DNA of 64,000 nt from Sedimenticola_A sp040506425 (GCA_965224515.1 OZ245051.1:1364001-1428000), one strand, 5' to 3'; counted from the stretch's first letter, positions 53,466-63,344 are shown. Numbers and translations are program-made. The notes: generated from the letters alone by a model not told the origin.

Positions 53466-53924
53466 TTAGGCCAGGGTATCTTTCAACGCCTTGAGGGCGG
53501 ATACCTTGACCACGGTGGTGGCTGGCTTGGCAGCGATCTTGATCGCTTCGCCGGTAGCCGGGTTGCGGCCCATGCGTGACTTGCGGGCTGGCTTCTTGAC
53601 GCGACGGATCTTGACGCCGGTCTCGGGAATGGCGAATTCACCTGAACCCCTGCGCTGCATGTGACGCTGTACCAGCTCACCCAGAGAGTTGAATACTTCT
53701 CCAACCTGTTTTCTGGTCAAGCCGGTATCTTCAGCAATAGCCTGCAGGATCTGCAGCTTGGTCTGCTTCTTGCCGATGGATTTGAGCTTTGGAGCGGCAG
53801 CTTTGGCTGGTGCTTTCTTTGCTGCTGTTCTCTTCTTGGCAACTACTTTCTTTTTGGCGGCAGGTGCCTTCCTGACTGCGGCTTTCTTAGCAGTCTTCTT
53901 AACTGTTTTTTTCTTAACGGCCAT
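53466..53924 (-). CDS. HU-family DNA-binding protein with Lys/Ala-rich N-terminal tail
   Basis: 152 residues. The first ~50 are a histone H1-like tail of AKK/KKA repeats. The HU fold covers ~52-145, with LQILQAIAEDTGLTRKQVGEVFNSL and the arm RMGRNPATGEAIKIAAKPATTVV, including the G-x-NPATGE motif. HU proteins bend and compact DNA. The basic tail would increase non-specific binding and is known in several gammaproteobacteria. Single gene with its own AT-rich upstream region (53925-54198, where I see no other gene). Confidence 0.92.
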   Translation of the reverse strand: MAVKKKTVKKTAKKAAVRKAPAAKKKVVAKKRTAAKKAPAKAAAPKLKSIGKKQTKLQILQAIAEDTGLTRKQVGEVFNSLGELVQRHMQRRGSGEFAIPETGVKIRRVKKPARKSRMGRNPATGEAIKIAAKPATTVVKVSALKALKDTLA

Positions 53925-54198
53925 TTATGACTCCTGGTGATCGTGAGATGTTGCGTCGTAAAAATAGCATAGTTTCTTATTTTTCCAACCGTTATAAAAC
54001 AAAAGATGCTGTTATTGCCAGCTATTTTTAAGCTTTTTGTTGTTTGAGTTGATATATGCCAGTGATTTTATTGGCAGGACTGTTCTGGCTGAAGATGGCG
54101 TGATCTGTTGTCGCCCTGTTGAGGCTGGAGGGCAATAACGCTTTGTTGGATGCTGTGAAAGTAATTTAACTGTTATTTATATTGTAAGCTAAAGCCAC

Positions 54199-55758
54199 TC
54201 AGGCAATGATGCAGACACCGCCCCGGCGACTGTCCCCTTGTCCCTTCAGGTTCCCCTTTTGATCGCGGACTACACTGTGTGCGCCGCCGAAGAAGAGATT
54301 CTTTTCCGGCCACAACCGATGTTCCGGGAACTCATGCTCCAGTTGTTCCAATACCTTTTCAGAAGCGCCTGATTCAAGGTTCAGAACACCGTTTTCATAG
54401 TGCAGGCGGGGCTCTTCCACAGCCTCGGCAATCTCCATCCTGTAGTCGATTGTATTGACCAGAACCTGGAGTATGGCGCTTCTGATTCTGTTCGACCCGC
54501 CGGAGCCTGTTACCAGGGCGCGGCCATCACTTGTGAATGCAAGTGTGGGTGACATCATGGAGGCTATCCTGCGGTTTACCGGCCACTGGTGGAAACCGTG
54601 AGGATTGATGTCCTCCTCGCCCAGCATATTGTTCATCATGATACCTGTACCGGGTATGACATAACCCGCGCCTTCGCCATTGGACAGGGTCATACTCGCA
54701 ACATTGCCTTCAGCGTCGGCAATGCTTATCTGGGTTGTGCCACGGGAGAAACCTGCATGTTTGCGCATGATTTCACGATAGCTCTCCAGGTAGCTGTCGG
54801 TAAGTATCTCCCGGCTTGTTGTCTCATCCAGGTCCCGGTCCACGCCCTTTTCACCCCGTAGCTGCTGGGTCAGCTGTTGTGCCTTTGCTATGCGCATGAG
54901 GTGGGGGTGGCTGCTTATCTGAAAATCCCCAAGCAGTTCCTGTTCAAGAAGTGAGAGTGCAAACGCAATCAGTGTGCCGCCCACTGACGGGGCCGGATTT
55001 GTCAGCAGATTCGCTGAGTGGTAATTCAGGTTGAGCGGGGTGCGCCGAACGGTTTGATACTGCTCAAGATCGGCCTCTGTGAGGCAGCCTCCGTTGTCTC
55101 TGCATGCATCCACCATGCTTCTGCCCATCTCGCCCAGGTAGAACAGGTCTGCCCCTTCGCGGGCGAGTGCCTCGAAAGCATCGGCCATGTCCGGCTGTCT
55201 GACCAGTTCCCCGTTTTGCGCAAGTTCACCCGGGCGTTCAGTGGACTCATGCAGGCGAAGTGCGTCGGGGCTGGATGTCAGGATCGGTGAAACGATGTCT
55301 GATATGTAGTGCTGAAAACTGTTTAGGTTTACCCCTTCCCGTGCGGCAGTGCACGCAGGCTGAACTATGACATCCAGGGGTAGGCTGCAGAGGTCTTTGT
55401 GCACACTGAAGATGCCCCTGATGGCGCCGGGAGTCGCCATGGAGCCCCGCCCTATGTGGAACTCCTGCTGGGTGGTGCCGAAATCAGCCAGTATCGGGTA
55501 AAAATCTATCCCATCCCTGGGGGGTTTATGCAGGGGGGTCTGCACAAAGAAGTCGTATAGGGTGGAGGTTCCGCTGTCGGTGTGGGCGAGCAGAAAACCA
55601 CCCCCCCCCAGGGAGGCCAGTACCGGTTCGGCAACACAGCTGGCAAACAGTGCGGCGAGGGCGGCGTCGAAGGCATTTCCTCCTTCGCGCAGGATTTCTG
55701 CCGCTGCGTTGGCTGTGATGTCGTGACCTGCTGCGACGGCGCCCCGGGGTTTAATCAT
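54199..55758 (-). CDS. Gamma-glutamyltransferase family protein
   Basis: 519 residues. The N-terminus AAGHDITANAAAEILREGGNAFDAALAA and the GGGGFLL strand are standard for GGT. The probable nucleophile is T341 in GTTQIS, where classical enzymes have TTHxS, so a His is replaced by Gln. The small subunit continues with GEGAGYVIPGTGIMMNNMLGE and the later GGSNRIRSAILQV. No signal peptide is visible, unlike periplasmic Ggt, so it may be cytoplasmic. GGT enzymes cleave glutathione or other gamma-glutamyl bonds and self-process. A dependence on glutathione or amides linked to sulfur metabolism is inference. Confidence 0.87.
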   Translation of the reverse strand: MIKPRGAVAAGHDITANAAAEILREGGNAFDAALAALFASCVAEPVLASLGGGGFLLAHTDSGTSTLYDFFVQTPLHKPPRDGIDFYPILADFGTTQQEFHIGRGSMATPGAIRGIFSVHKDLCSLPLDVIVQPACTAAREGVNLNSFQHYISDIVSPILTSSPDALRLHESTERPGELAQNGELVRQPDMADAFEALAREGADLFYLGEMGRSMVDACRDNGGCLTEADLEQYQTVRRTPLNLNYHSANLLTNPAPSVGGTLIAFALSLLEQELLGDFQISSHPHLMRIAKAQQLTQQLRGEKGVDRDLDETTSREILTDSYLESYREIMRKHAGFSRGTTQISIADAEGNVASMTLSNGEGAGYVIPGTGIMMNNMLGEEDINPHGFHQWPVNRRIASMMSPTLAFTSDGRALVTGSGGSNRIRSAILQVLVNTIDYRMEIAEAVEEPRLHYENGVLNLESGASEKVLEQLEHEFPEHRLWPEKNLFFGGAHSVVRDQKGNLKGQGDSRRGGVCIIA

Positions 55759-56027
55759 GGTTCTGCATACTCTGTCTGTGGGTACAATCTGTAAATAAGT
55801 CTGGAGGGTTGGCTGTCAGTTGCTAAAATCAAACTGTAAAGGGCTGTTTGGGTCGGGCAGAGTGATGGAAGTGCCGATACTGTCACTGATTTTGTCGCTC
55901 ATAGCCATTAAATATATCCTGAATTGCTTGTACTCTGCTATTTTGCGGAGAACAATGGGTATTGTACATTTGGAAGTCTAGGGGCCTCGGGCTTAACCAA
56001 AACAACCGTAAGACAGAGGAAGTTTGA

Positions 56028-59000
56028 ATGGCGGCAGCGCCAAAACACGACTCGCCAGAGATTCTGCGTAAGCTTATTCCGTTGAATACGCTGAAGGATG
56101 CTGCCTTGCAGAAAGTCATGGAGGGCGCCAATTTCGAGAAGCTCTCGAAGGGCGAAATCCTGTTTAACGAGGGGGAGACAGACAACTACAACGTCTACCT
56201 GCTCTCCGGATCGGTCGCACTGCTCTCCGGTGGCAAGGAAGTGGATTCCGTTCGGGCTGGCAATGATACCGCGCGTTTTCCACTGGCCCACCAGATCCCC
56301 CGCAAGTTTTCAGTCAAAACAACCTCAAAGGCCGAGATAGTACGCATAGACAACCGTGTGCTCGGAGAGTTGCTGGCCAAGGCCGGTGGTGCAACTTATG
56401 AAGTGAGTGACTTTGACGCAGAGGCTACTGACGACTGGATGAGCCAGTTGTTGAAGTCACGTGTTTTCCAGCTGATACCCGCTTCCAATATCCAGGGCGT
56501 CATGATGCGCATGGAGGAGGTGGAGTCCAAGGCCGGTGACGTCATCATCCGCCAGGGCGAAGAGGGAGACTACTTCTACCTTATCAACAAGGGGCGCTGC
56601 TCGGTCCTCTACACGGAGGATGATGAAGGCGAAGCTGCTGAAGTGGCACAGCTGGGAGCAGGCGACAGTTTTGGTGAAGAGGCGCTGCTCTCCAACAAGC
56701 CCCGGGGCAGCACGATCATCATGCTCACCGATGGTTTGCTGCTGCGTCTGAGTAAAGATGATTTTGTCCAGTTCGTTAAGAGTCCCCTGGGTCATACCAC
56801 CAACTACGTCCAGGGTAAGAAACTGACTGATAAAGGTTCTGTATGGCTGGATGTGAGAGCCGTGGAGGCTTTTGATGAGCGCCATCTGCCGGGAAGCATC
56901 AATCTTCCGTTCAGTTCATTGCGTTACCAGGCTTCCAACCTGGATCCGGACAAGCCCTATATCGTCTATTGCGATGATGGACAGTTGAGCACCACCGCGG
57001 CCTATCTGCTTGTCGAGCAGGGCTTCGACATTACGATACTCGACAAGGGACTTCAGGGTGTGCCTGATTCTGTATGGGAACCCGAGGCAGAGGACAACGT
57101 TGTCGCCCTGCGACCCGGCGATGAGGGTGCTGCGGTAGACACCCAGGAGATGGCCAGAAAGCTGGCGGAGGCTGAAAACCGCACAAGGCTGCAGATTGAG
57201 CAGATGAAAAAACTGAAGCTGGCCTTCGACAAGGCGAAGATCAAAATTGCTTCAGTTGAAAAAGAGAAACAGGATGCCCTGGCCCAGCAGGCAGGTGATT
57301 TCAAATCCCTGAAGGATGAGCTCTCCAAAAAAGAGGGGCGCCTGGAATATGTAGAGGAGCAGCTCGGCAAGGTGAAAGAGCTTGCCCGTGAGCTGGACGA
57401 AAAAGAGAAAGCCCTGTCAGATGTCGAGAAAAAGCTGGCCGAGTTGCAGGCGCAGCAGGCGGGCAAGGACGATGAGTCCCGGTCGCAGCATCAGCAACTG
57501 GCCAGTGTCGAGAAGTCGCTGCATGATGCGATGGCAGAGCGTGACCAGATCGCCGGGAAGTTCAGCAAGCTGGAAGGACGCCAGGAGGAAGTCGATAAGG
57601 CACTCAAGGCATCCGAAGAGAAAGTGTCTGAGCTGGAGCAGGCGCTGAAGCAGAAATCCGGAGAAGAGGGAGCTCATGAAGAGGCCCTTGCAGCACTGAA
57701 GAAGGAGCTTGAGGGTGAAGTCGGCCGGCGAACAGAGCTTGAACAGCAGATAAAGGCTGTTGAATCCGAGGGCGAAAATGAAAGGTCCGAGTTGGAGACA
57801 AAGCACCAGCAGGCCCTGAAAGAGAGTGAAGATCGTCTGGAACAGGAGCGGAAGGCCCACCAGGAACTGCAACAGAAGAGCGACACCCTGGAGTCCGACA
57901 AGTCCGGCCTCGCCGATGAACTGGCCAAGGCGCAGTCAGAAGTCACAGGGCTCTCCGGCAGACTCTCCGCACTGGAGCAGGCCGGGGGAGAGTCAGAGAA
58001 TCAGCATGCCGAGGCATTGGCGGCGCTACAGAAGTCCCTGGATGAGGCCATAGCGACAAGAGGCGATGCCGAGCAGAAACTTCAGGCGCTTGAGGCTGAG
58101 AGGGATCAGCTGCAGGGTGAGGTGAAACAGGCCCAGGCCGGCGCCGACGAATTATCAGTAAAACTGGTTGCCCTGGAAGAGTCCGGAGGCGAATCCGAGA
58201 GTCAGCATGCTGAGGCGATGGCGGCACTGCAGAAATCCCTGGATGATGAGCGTACCAGCCGGAAGTCTGTCGAGCAGAAATCCGAGGCACTGCAGGGTGA
58301 GCTGACAGCTGCAGGCGAAAAGCTTGCGGAATTCGAGTCGCGGTTGAGTACAGAGGAGCAGGGTGCCCAAGAGCAGAAATCCCAGCTTGAACAGAAGCTG
58401 CAATCCCTGGAGTCCGAGAAGTCGCAGCTGCAGACAGAGCTTGATGAGGCTGCTGGCCGGATGTCTGAGCTGGAAGCCAACAGAATCGCCCAGGAAGAGT
58501 CTTCAGTTGCCCTGCAGCGGGATCACGAGCAGGTGCTGCTCGAACTTCGACAGGAGTTGGAAAAGGCGGTAACCGAGACTGAAGGGGCTGCCAGCCAGTA
58601 CGAGGCGCTGAAGAGCGAGTCCGATGGTCTGCAGGAGAAACTGCAGAATGCAACGTCACGGATTGAAGAGCTGGAGCAGACCCTTGCAACCAAGGCCGGC
58701 AGCGAAGAAGAGGCTGCCCAGTGGCAGTCACAGATCGATACCCTCAAGAGCCAGGTACAGACCGGGCAGGATAGCCTAAAAGAGGCGGAAGAGAGAGCCA
58801 GTGGGCTTGAAGCCGAGCTGGCCGGTGTCGCTGAACAGGCCGCCAAGGTAAGTGAGCTTGAGGCCCTGGTCAGCGAGGGGCAGGAGAGCCGGCAGCAGAC
58901 CGAGGAGAGAGTCAGTGAGCTCGAGGCTGAACTGGGCTCTGCCCGTGAAGAGGCCGCAAAGGTTGATGATCTCAAGGCGCAACTTGCAGAGCAGGAGACC

Positions 59001-61082
59001 CAGCTGGCACAGCTCCAGGAGGAAGAGAAACGCCTGGAGGGGGCTGGAGAAGAGCTGAGCGTCCTGCGCAAAGAGCTGCACGAGGTGATCGATGCGCGCG
59101 ATGCAGCCCAGAAAACTGCAGAGAGCGTTGGCAAGCAGCTTGCCGAGCTGCAGTCCGGTGGCGATGAGGTCAAGGTGCTGCAGGCGGAACTCGAGAGCCT
59201 GACCCTTGCATTGGAAGAGTCTGACCATGCTCACGAGACGTCCGAGAAGCAGGTTACCGAGCTACAGGCAGAACTCGATGAACTGAAACAGGCTGCGGAA
59301 TCTGCAACAGCCGAAGTCTCCGCCGAGACTGAAGTGGCGCTTCAGGAAGAGCGGCGCTTGCGATCAGAAGCCGATACCGAAGTGGAGCGGCTGAACGGTG
59401 AGGTCGCAGAGCTGCGTAAAGTCATGGAGCAGTACGTAGAGCAGATTAACCAGGCCCAGGATGGTGTAGAGGGTGAGGATGCCGCCTCTCTGCGTACCGA
59501 GCTGCAACTTGTCCGCGAAATGGCCGACACCGAACTCAAGGAGATGAGAGAGGAGCTTGAAAAGGCCAGGAGCCAGCTCAGTGCCAAGGGCGGTGAGGCG
59601 GGCGGCGGCGGAGAAGATGCTTCGCTGCTCAGGTTTCAGCTGGAGGAGGCTCAAAGCAAACTCAGGGAGCTGGAGCAGGGTGGTTCGGGTGATGTGGCCG
59701 AGACCGAGGCCCTGCGCCAGGAGGGCGAATCCCTGCGTAGCTCCATTGGTGAGCGTGAGCAGCAGATCTCCACCCTGCAGCGGGACCTGCGTAAACTCGA
59801 AGAACGTATTGAGGACCGCAACAGCGAGGTCGACCGTCTGCAGCAGGCCCTTGAAGTGGCCCAGGTGGATGCGGATGAAGCCGAGTTCCGCAGTAACGAA
59901 TCCACCGAGGCGAGAAAGCAGGTCGAAGATGCGCTCTATCAACTGCAGCAGCAGGTCGAAAGCAAACGGCCCAAGGATAGCGGCAATGCGACACCTCTGC
60001 GTGTCAGCAAGCCCCTGGATATGGCCGCAGAGGGCAGAGGCTCGCGTGGTATTGTCGGTGTGGCTATCGGTGCAGTAGTTGCCTTCGTTGTGGCAGAGGG
60101 GCTCTCTTTTGTCGGTGGGCATGGTGAGCTGGTAAGCGGCCTGTTTGCTGACAAGACCGGGGTCGAAGCACAGCGTCCGGCACCGGTTGCCCCCGCAGTC
60201 CCGACTCCGGCAGTGGAAGCACCGAGAGAGGTTGCCCAGGCTCCGGCCAGGGAGCCGGTCAAGAAGCCCCCGCCCGCACCTGTACGGGCTCCTGTGGCTG
60301 CACCGAAACCAGAGCCGGCGGTGGTTCGCAAGCCCGCACGGCCTGCAATGGGCACCAAGTTGCGTGATGCCCTGAACGGCGGCGGTCGAGGCCCCGAGAT
60401 GCTCTACATCAGGGGTGGTCAGTTCACCATGGGCAGCGACCGTAGTCAGCTGGAAGCCGAAGAGCGGCCGGCCCATGATGTTGCAATGAGTGATTTTGCC
60501 ATTGCCCGTCACGAAGTCAGCTTTGATGATTACAAGCGCTTCACCCAGGCTACAGGCCACAGTCTGCCCGATGACCTGGGTTGGGGGCAGGGTTCCAGGC
60601 CCGTGATCAACGTCAGCTGGGAAGATGCCGTGGCATACACAGAGTGGCTCTCCAGGCAGACCGGTAAAAAATACAGGTTGCCCACCGAGGCCGAGTGGGA
60701 GTACGCGGCAAATGCTGACAGCAACTCACTCTACTGGTGGGGCTATGAGCTGACCAAAAACAAAGCCAACTGTTTTAACTGCGGCAGCCGTTGGGATGGG
60801 GTATCAACTGCCCCGGCCGGTAGCTTTCCTCCAAACGCTTTCGGACTTCACAGTACCGCAGGCAATGTCATGGAGTGGGTGGAAGACTGTTATCACTTCG
60901 GCTACGAGGGGGCACCGACTGATGGTTCGGCCTGGGTTGATGCGGGTTGTCGCGAGCGGGTGGTCAAGGGTGGAGCATTCAATAAATCCGGTGACAGCCT
61001 GAGGACCACAAGACGCACTCCCCATGAGCCTGACACCGAGCTCTTCGTGCTCGGCTTTCGGGTGGCCCGCGACTTAAAGTGA
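56028..61082 (+). CDS. cNMP-binding, rhodanese, coiled-coil, SUMF1 membrane protein
   Basis: 1,684 residues. Order: a first cyclic-nucleotide-binding-like domain (~10-115), a second one (~143-260) with the phosphate-binding cassette FGEEALLSNKPRGST, a rhodanese domain (~265-352) with Cys in YCDDGQLS, a long coiled coil (~372-1310) of SMC/myosin type, a membrane segment (~1340-1362, VGVAIGAVVAFVVAEGLSF), an Ala/Pro-rich spacer (~1380-1445), and a SUMF1/formylglycine-type domain (~1455-1684: GGQFTMGS, RLPTEAEWEYA, TAGNVMEWVEDC, GFRVARD). The catalytic cysteines of true formylglycine enzymes are not apparent. The N-terminal parts should be cytoplasmic and the SUMF1 domain periplasmic. Function unknown; it may link cAMP or cGMP and sulfur status to the envelope. 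Confidence 0.85.
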   Translation: MAAAPKHDSPEILRKLIPLNTLKDAALQKVMEGANFEKLSKGEILFNEGETDNYNVYLLSGSVALLSGGKEVDSVRAGNDTARFPLAHQIPRKFSVKTTSKAEIVRIDNRVLGELLAKAGGATYEVSDFDAEATDDWMSQLLKSRVFQLIPASNIQGVMMRMEEVESKAGDVIIRQGEEGDYFYLINKGRCSVLYTEDDEGEAAEVAQLGAGDSFGEEALLSNKPRGSTIIMLTDGLLLRLSKDDFVQFVKSPLGHTTNYVQGKKLTDKGSVWLDVRAVEAFDERHLPGSINLPFSSLRYQASNLDPDKPYIVYCDDGQLSTTAAYLLVEQGFDITILDKGLQGVPDSVWEPEAEDNVVALRPGDEGAAVDTQEMARKLAEAENRTRLQIEQMKKLKLAFDKAKIKIASVEKEKQDALAQQAGDFKSLKDELSKKEGRLEYVEEQLGKVKELARELDEKEKALSDVEKKLAELQAQQAGKDDESRSQHQQLASVEKSLHDAMAERDQIAGKFSKLEGRQEEVDKALKASEEKVSELEQALKQKSGEEGAHEEALAALKKELEGEVGRRTELEQQIKAVESEGENERSELETKHQQALKESEDRLEQERKAHQELQQKSDTLESDKSGLADELAKAQSEVTGLSGRLSALEQAGGESENQHAEALAALQKSLDEAIATRGDAEQKLQALEAERDQLQGEVKQAQAGADELSVKLVALEESGGESESQHAEAMAALQKSLDDERTSRKSVEQKSEALQGELTAAGEKLAEFESRLSTEEQGAQEQKSQLEQKLQSLESEKSQLQTELDEAAGRMSELEANRIAQEESSVALQRDHEQVLLELRQELEKAVTETEGAASQYEALKSESDGLQEKLQNATSRIEELEQTLATKAGSEEEAAQWQSQIDTLKSQVQTGQDSLKEAEERASGLEAELAGVAEQAAKVSELEALVSEGQESRQQTEERVSELEAELGSAREEAAKVDDLKAQLAEQETQLAQLQEEEKRLEGAGEELSVLRKELHEVIDARDAAQKTAESVGKQLAELQSGGDEVKVLQAELESLTLALEESDHAHETSEKQVTELQAELDELKQAAESATAEVSAETEVALQEERRLRSEADTEVERLNGEVAELRKVMEQYVEQINQAQDGVEGEDAASLRTELQLVREMADTELKEMREELEKARSQLSAKGGEAGGGGEDASLLRFQLEEAQSKLRELEQGGSGDVAETEALRQEGESLRSSIGEREQQISTLQRDLRKLEERIEDRNSEVDRLQQALEVAQVDADEAEFRSNESTEARKQVEDALYQLQQQVESKRPKDSGNATPLRVSKPLDMAAEGRGSRGIVGVAIGAVVAFVVAEGLSFVGGHGELVSGLFADKTGVEAQRPAPVAPAVPTPAVEAPREVAQAPAREPVKKPPPAPVRAPVAAPKPEPAVVRKPARPAMGTKLRDALNGGGRGPEMLYIRGGQFTMGSDRSQLEAEERPAHDVAMSDFAIARHEVSFDDYKRFTQATGHSLPDDLGWGQGSRPVINVSWEDAVAYTEWLSRQTGKKYRLPTEAEWEYAANADSNSLYWWGYELTKNKANCFNCGSRWDGVSTAPAGSFPPNAFGLHSTAGNVMEWVEDCYHFGYEGAPTDGSAWVDAGCRERVVKGGAFNKSGDSLRTTRRTPHEPDTELFVLGFRVARDLK

Positions 61083-61184
61083 TCCACGCTGCTGGATTCA
61101 TCCCCGGTACCTCCGGTGACGCCGGTTTCAGTACAATCATCAGAAATACCCTGTTACCCACTTGCGTCTGGAAATAGTTCCTAT

Positions 61185-62051
61185 ATGCGAATTCTTGCTG
61201 TCGGCATCGCAGCCCTCGACATCATCAACACGGTTGACGCCTATCCGGGAGAAGACCAGGAGGTGCGTGCCTCCCAACAGCGACTGAGTCGCGGGGGCAA
61301 TGCAACCAATACCCTGGTTGTGCTGAGCCAGCTGGGGCAGAAGTGCGACTGGGCAGGGGTACTGGCCGATGATCCTGACAGCAGCTACCTGGTTGCCGAT
61401 CTCAATCGTTACAACATAGATCTCGGCTGCTGTGAGGCCTATCCTGGGGGTAAAACCCCCACCTCCTATGTTTCCCTGAGTGCCGCCACCGGCAGTCGCA
61501 CCATTGTTCACTATAGGGACCTGCCTGAATACAGTGCGGCTGCATTTGAAAAAGTGGCCCTGGAGGACTACGACTGGGTCCATTTTGAAGGGCGAAATGT
61601 CCCCGATCTTGCCCTGATGCTGCAGAGAGCGAAAGCCAACGGAGTGGCCTGTTCCCTGGAGATCGAAAAACCCAGGGCGGGTATTGAGGAACTGTTCGGG
61701 CTGCCCGATGTACTGCTCTTCTCACGTGCCTATGCCGTGGAAAAGGGCTATGACCAGCCTGCCGATTTCCTGCGCTCCGTGCAGCCGCTGATCTCCAGGG
61801 GAGGCAAGGTTTTCCTGGCCTGGGGCGAAGAGGGTGGTGCTGCACTCGATGCTGATGGCCGGTTCTGCAGCAGTCCTGCCTTTGCGCCTGGGCAGGTTGT
61901 GGATACCCTTGGGGCCGGCGATGTCTTCAATGCAGGTGTTATCGACGCCCTGCTGTGCGGAAGCCCGGTGGAGCAGGCCCTGGAGGCGGCCTGTCGCCTG
62001 GCGGGAAAAAAGTGTGGCCAGGAAGGGTTGGATGGACTGGACCATGAGTGA
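61185..62051 (+). CDS. PfkB family sugar kinase (ketohexokinase-like)
   Basis: 288 residues from ATG 61185; the longer frame to 61116 is unlikely. The N-terminus MRILAVGIAALDIINTVDAYP and the RGGNATNTLVVLSQLG motif, and the C-terminal DTLGAGDVFNAGVIDALL with the catalytic Asp, are PfkB signatures. The pattern with SLEIEKPR and AWGEEGGAALDADGRF is close to ketohexokinase-like members. Substrate is unknown. It ends with an overlap of 8 bases with the Rieske gene, so the two are coupled. Confidence 0.85.
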   Translation: MRILAVGIAALDIINTVDAYPGEDQEVRASQQRLSRGGNATNTLVVLSQLGQKCDWAGVLADDPDSSYLVADLNRYNIDLGCCEAYPGGKTPTSYVSLSAATGSRTIVHYRDLPEYSAAAFEKVALEDYDWVHFEGRNVPDLALMLQRAKANGVACSLEIEKPRAGIEELFGLPDVLLFSRAYAVEKGYDQPADFLRSVQPLISRGGKVFLAWGEEGGAALDADGRFCSSPAFAPGQVVDTLGAGDVFNAGVIDALLCGSPVEQALEAACRLAGKKCGQEGLDGLDHE

Positions 62052-62400
62052 ACAGACAGCTAAACCCTGTGTGGTGGTTCTGGCCCGGTGGGACCAACTG
62101 GCGGATGGTGATTCCAGGGGCTTTTCCATAGCCAGGGAAGGGGACGATCTGGAGGGGTTCCTGGTGCGCCGGGGCGACGAGGTCTATGCCTATGTGAACA
62201 GCTGTCCCCACACCGGTGCACCTCTCGACTGGATGCCGGATCAGTTTCTCGATCAGGATGGTGCGTTCATCCAGTGCGCGATGCATGGCGCGCTGTTTGA
62301 GATAGAGAGCGGGCTCTGTGTTCGCGGCCCCTGCGTGAGCCGCATACTGAAGAGGCTTCCCGTGAAGGCCGATGGTGAAGATGTAGTCCTCTGCCTGTGA
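62044..62400 (+). CDS. Rieske 2Fe-2S ferredoxin-type protein
   Basis: 118 residues, start ATG 62044 inside the end of the kinase gene. C54-x-H56 (CPHTGAP) and C78-xx-H81 (CAMHGALF) bind a Rieske cluster. It is of the small soluble type related to ferredoxin subunits of dioxygenases or the NirD-like group, without a membrane segment. Translational coupling to a sugar kinase is not an obvious functional link; possibly only operon convenience. REP-like repeat follows. Confidence 0.85.
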   Translation: MSEQTAKPCVVVLARWDQLADGDSRGFSIAREGDDLEGFLVRRGDEVYAYVNSCPHTGAPLDWMPDQFLDQDGAFIQCAMHGALFEIESGLCVRGPCVSRILKRLPVKADGEDVVLCL

Positions 62401-62432
62401 ATAGGCGCTGTTCCGGTATTGTGCAGGATTTA

Positions 62433-62505
62433 GTAGGTCGGGCTTCAGTCCGACATATTGGACTCTGTGTCCGGGGGGAGGAAGTCGGGCTGAAGCCCGA
62501 CCTAC
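62433..62505. repeat. REP-like hairpin pair
   Basis: GTAGGTCGGGCTTCAGTCCGAC at the left and a complementary GTCGGGCTGAAGCCCGAC with CTAC at the right, with a spacer of about 30 bp. Same family as 35579, 53316, 24192 and 63862. Confidence 0.8.
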
Positions 62506-62604
62506 GAGCAGCGACATTTGTTACTGCTGCAATGTAGGGTGCAATAGCGCAGCGTATTGCACCATGAGCCGGAAACGCCGCTATTGCCATTTATCCCGGA
62601 TAAT

Positions 62605-62637
62605 AAAAAACCCGCAGCTTTCGCAGCGGGTTTTTTA
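62605..62637. terminator. Bidirectional terminator
   Basis: AAAAAA before CCCGC and GCGGG before TTTTTT, the stem carrying one A-A mismatch. It serves the kinase-Rieske operon and the small minus-strand gene. Confidence 0.8.
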
Positions 62638-62651
62638 TGCACAACACTAAT

Positions 62652-62867
62652 TTACTTCTGTCTGTCGAGAAAGCTGTCCACTGAAGCCGTTGCCAATTCC
62701 GGAGGAAGGGTTGGAGGTTCCGGCCAGCATTCAGCCGTTATTTCCTGCAAAGCTGTTGTCGGGCACAAAAACTCGCTCGTGCGCCTTTCGGGCGTATCGG
62801 TTGCAGCGGCGTGGCTTTTGCCTTGAAGGACCAGTTCGCCAGTTGCCATATCGTATAAGCTGAGCAT
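62652..62867 (-). CDS. Small hypothetical protein
   Basis: 71 residues. The ATG at 62867 has a clear GGGAGG ribosome site 6 bases before it, and the frame is followed by a terminator, which supports a real gene. No signal peptide, membrane segment or motif that I recognise; one cysteine at the FLCPTT segment and another at AECWPE. No function can be assigned. Confidence 0.5.
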   Translation of the reverse strand: MLSLYDMATGELVLQGKSHAAATDTPERRTSEFLCPTTALQEITAECWPEPPTLPPELATASVDSFLDRQK

Positions 62868-62968
62868 CTTGCACCTCCCAAGAGACCGGTTCCTATGGGA
62901 ATTGTCCGGTCTCGTTATTTTTATCGGCGCAGGTGGACATTACTTGAGTGCCGGTTGCTGATTTCTGC

Positions 62969-63262
62969 TCACTCTTCCCCTTCAATCTCCCCCAGTGGGT
63001 CCGCGTGCTGTTCCCCCGCGGGATGATCCTGGTCGACCCCGTAGTCTTCCGGCATCAGGTCCAGTGAGCCGGACCAGTCCTCTGGCGGTTCTGCAGGCCT
63101 CAGTTCGAGCTCTTCCCATGTCTCCTGGTCATACTCCTCAATCGCGCCGTCAAAATACTGTATCTCTATGGTCATGTCGTCTGGATCCATGGCAACCACT
63201 TCCAGGGTCGCTCCCTCAAGGGTTTGATACCAGTCTCCGACTTTAGGCGTAGGTGAGGTCAT
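62969..63262 (-). CDS. Small acidic protein, DUF6763-like
   Basis: 97 residues, very acidic. VGDWYQTLEGATLEVVAMDPDDMTIEIQYFDGAIEEYDQETW looks like a small beta-barrel repeat domain, and from memory it resembles the DUF6763 family of gammaproteobacteria. The C-terminal third is a low-complexity acidic tail. Soluble. Precedes the RDD gene on the same strand in tandem order, but 82 bp apart. Function unknown. Confidence 0.6.
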   Translation of the reverse strand: MTSPTPKVGDWYQTLEGATLEVVAMDPDDMTIEIQYFDGAIEEYDQETWEELELRPAEPPEDWSGSLDLMPEDYGVDQDHPAGEQHADPLGEIEGEE

Positions 63263-63344
63263 GGCTTACTCCTCCGTGGGCGCCTGATGCCGCGTTTTCT
63301 GCGGATCAGAATCTCTTTATGATTTATGCCCGTATTCCCTACCT

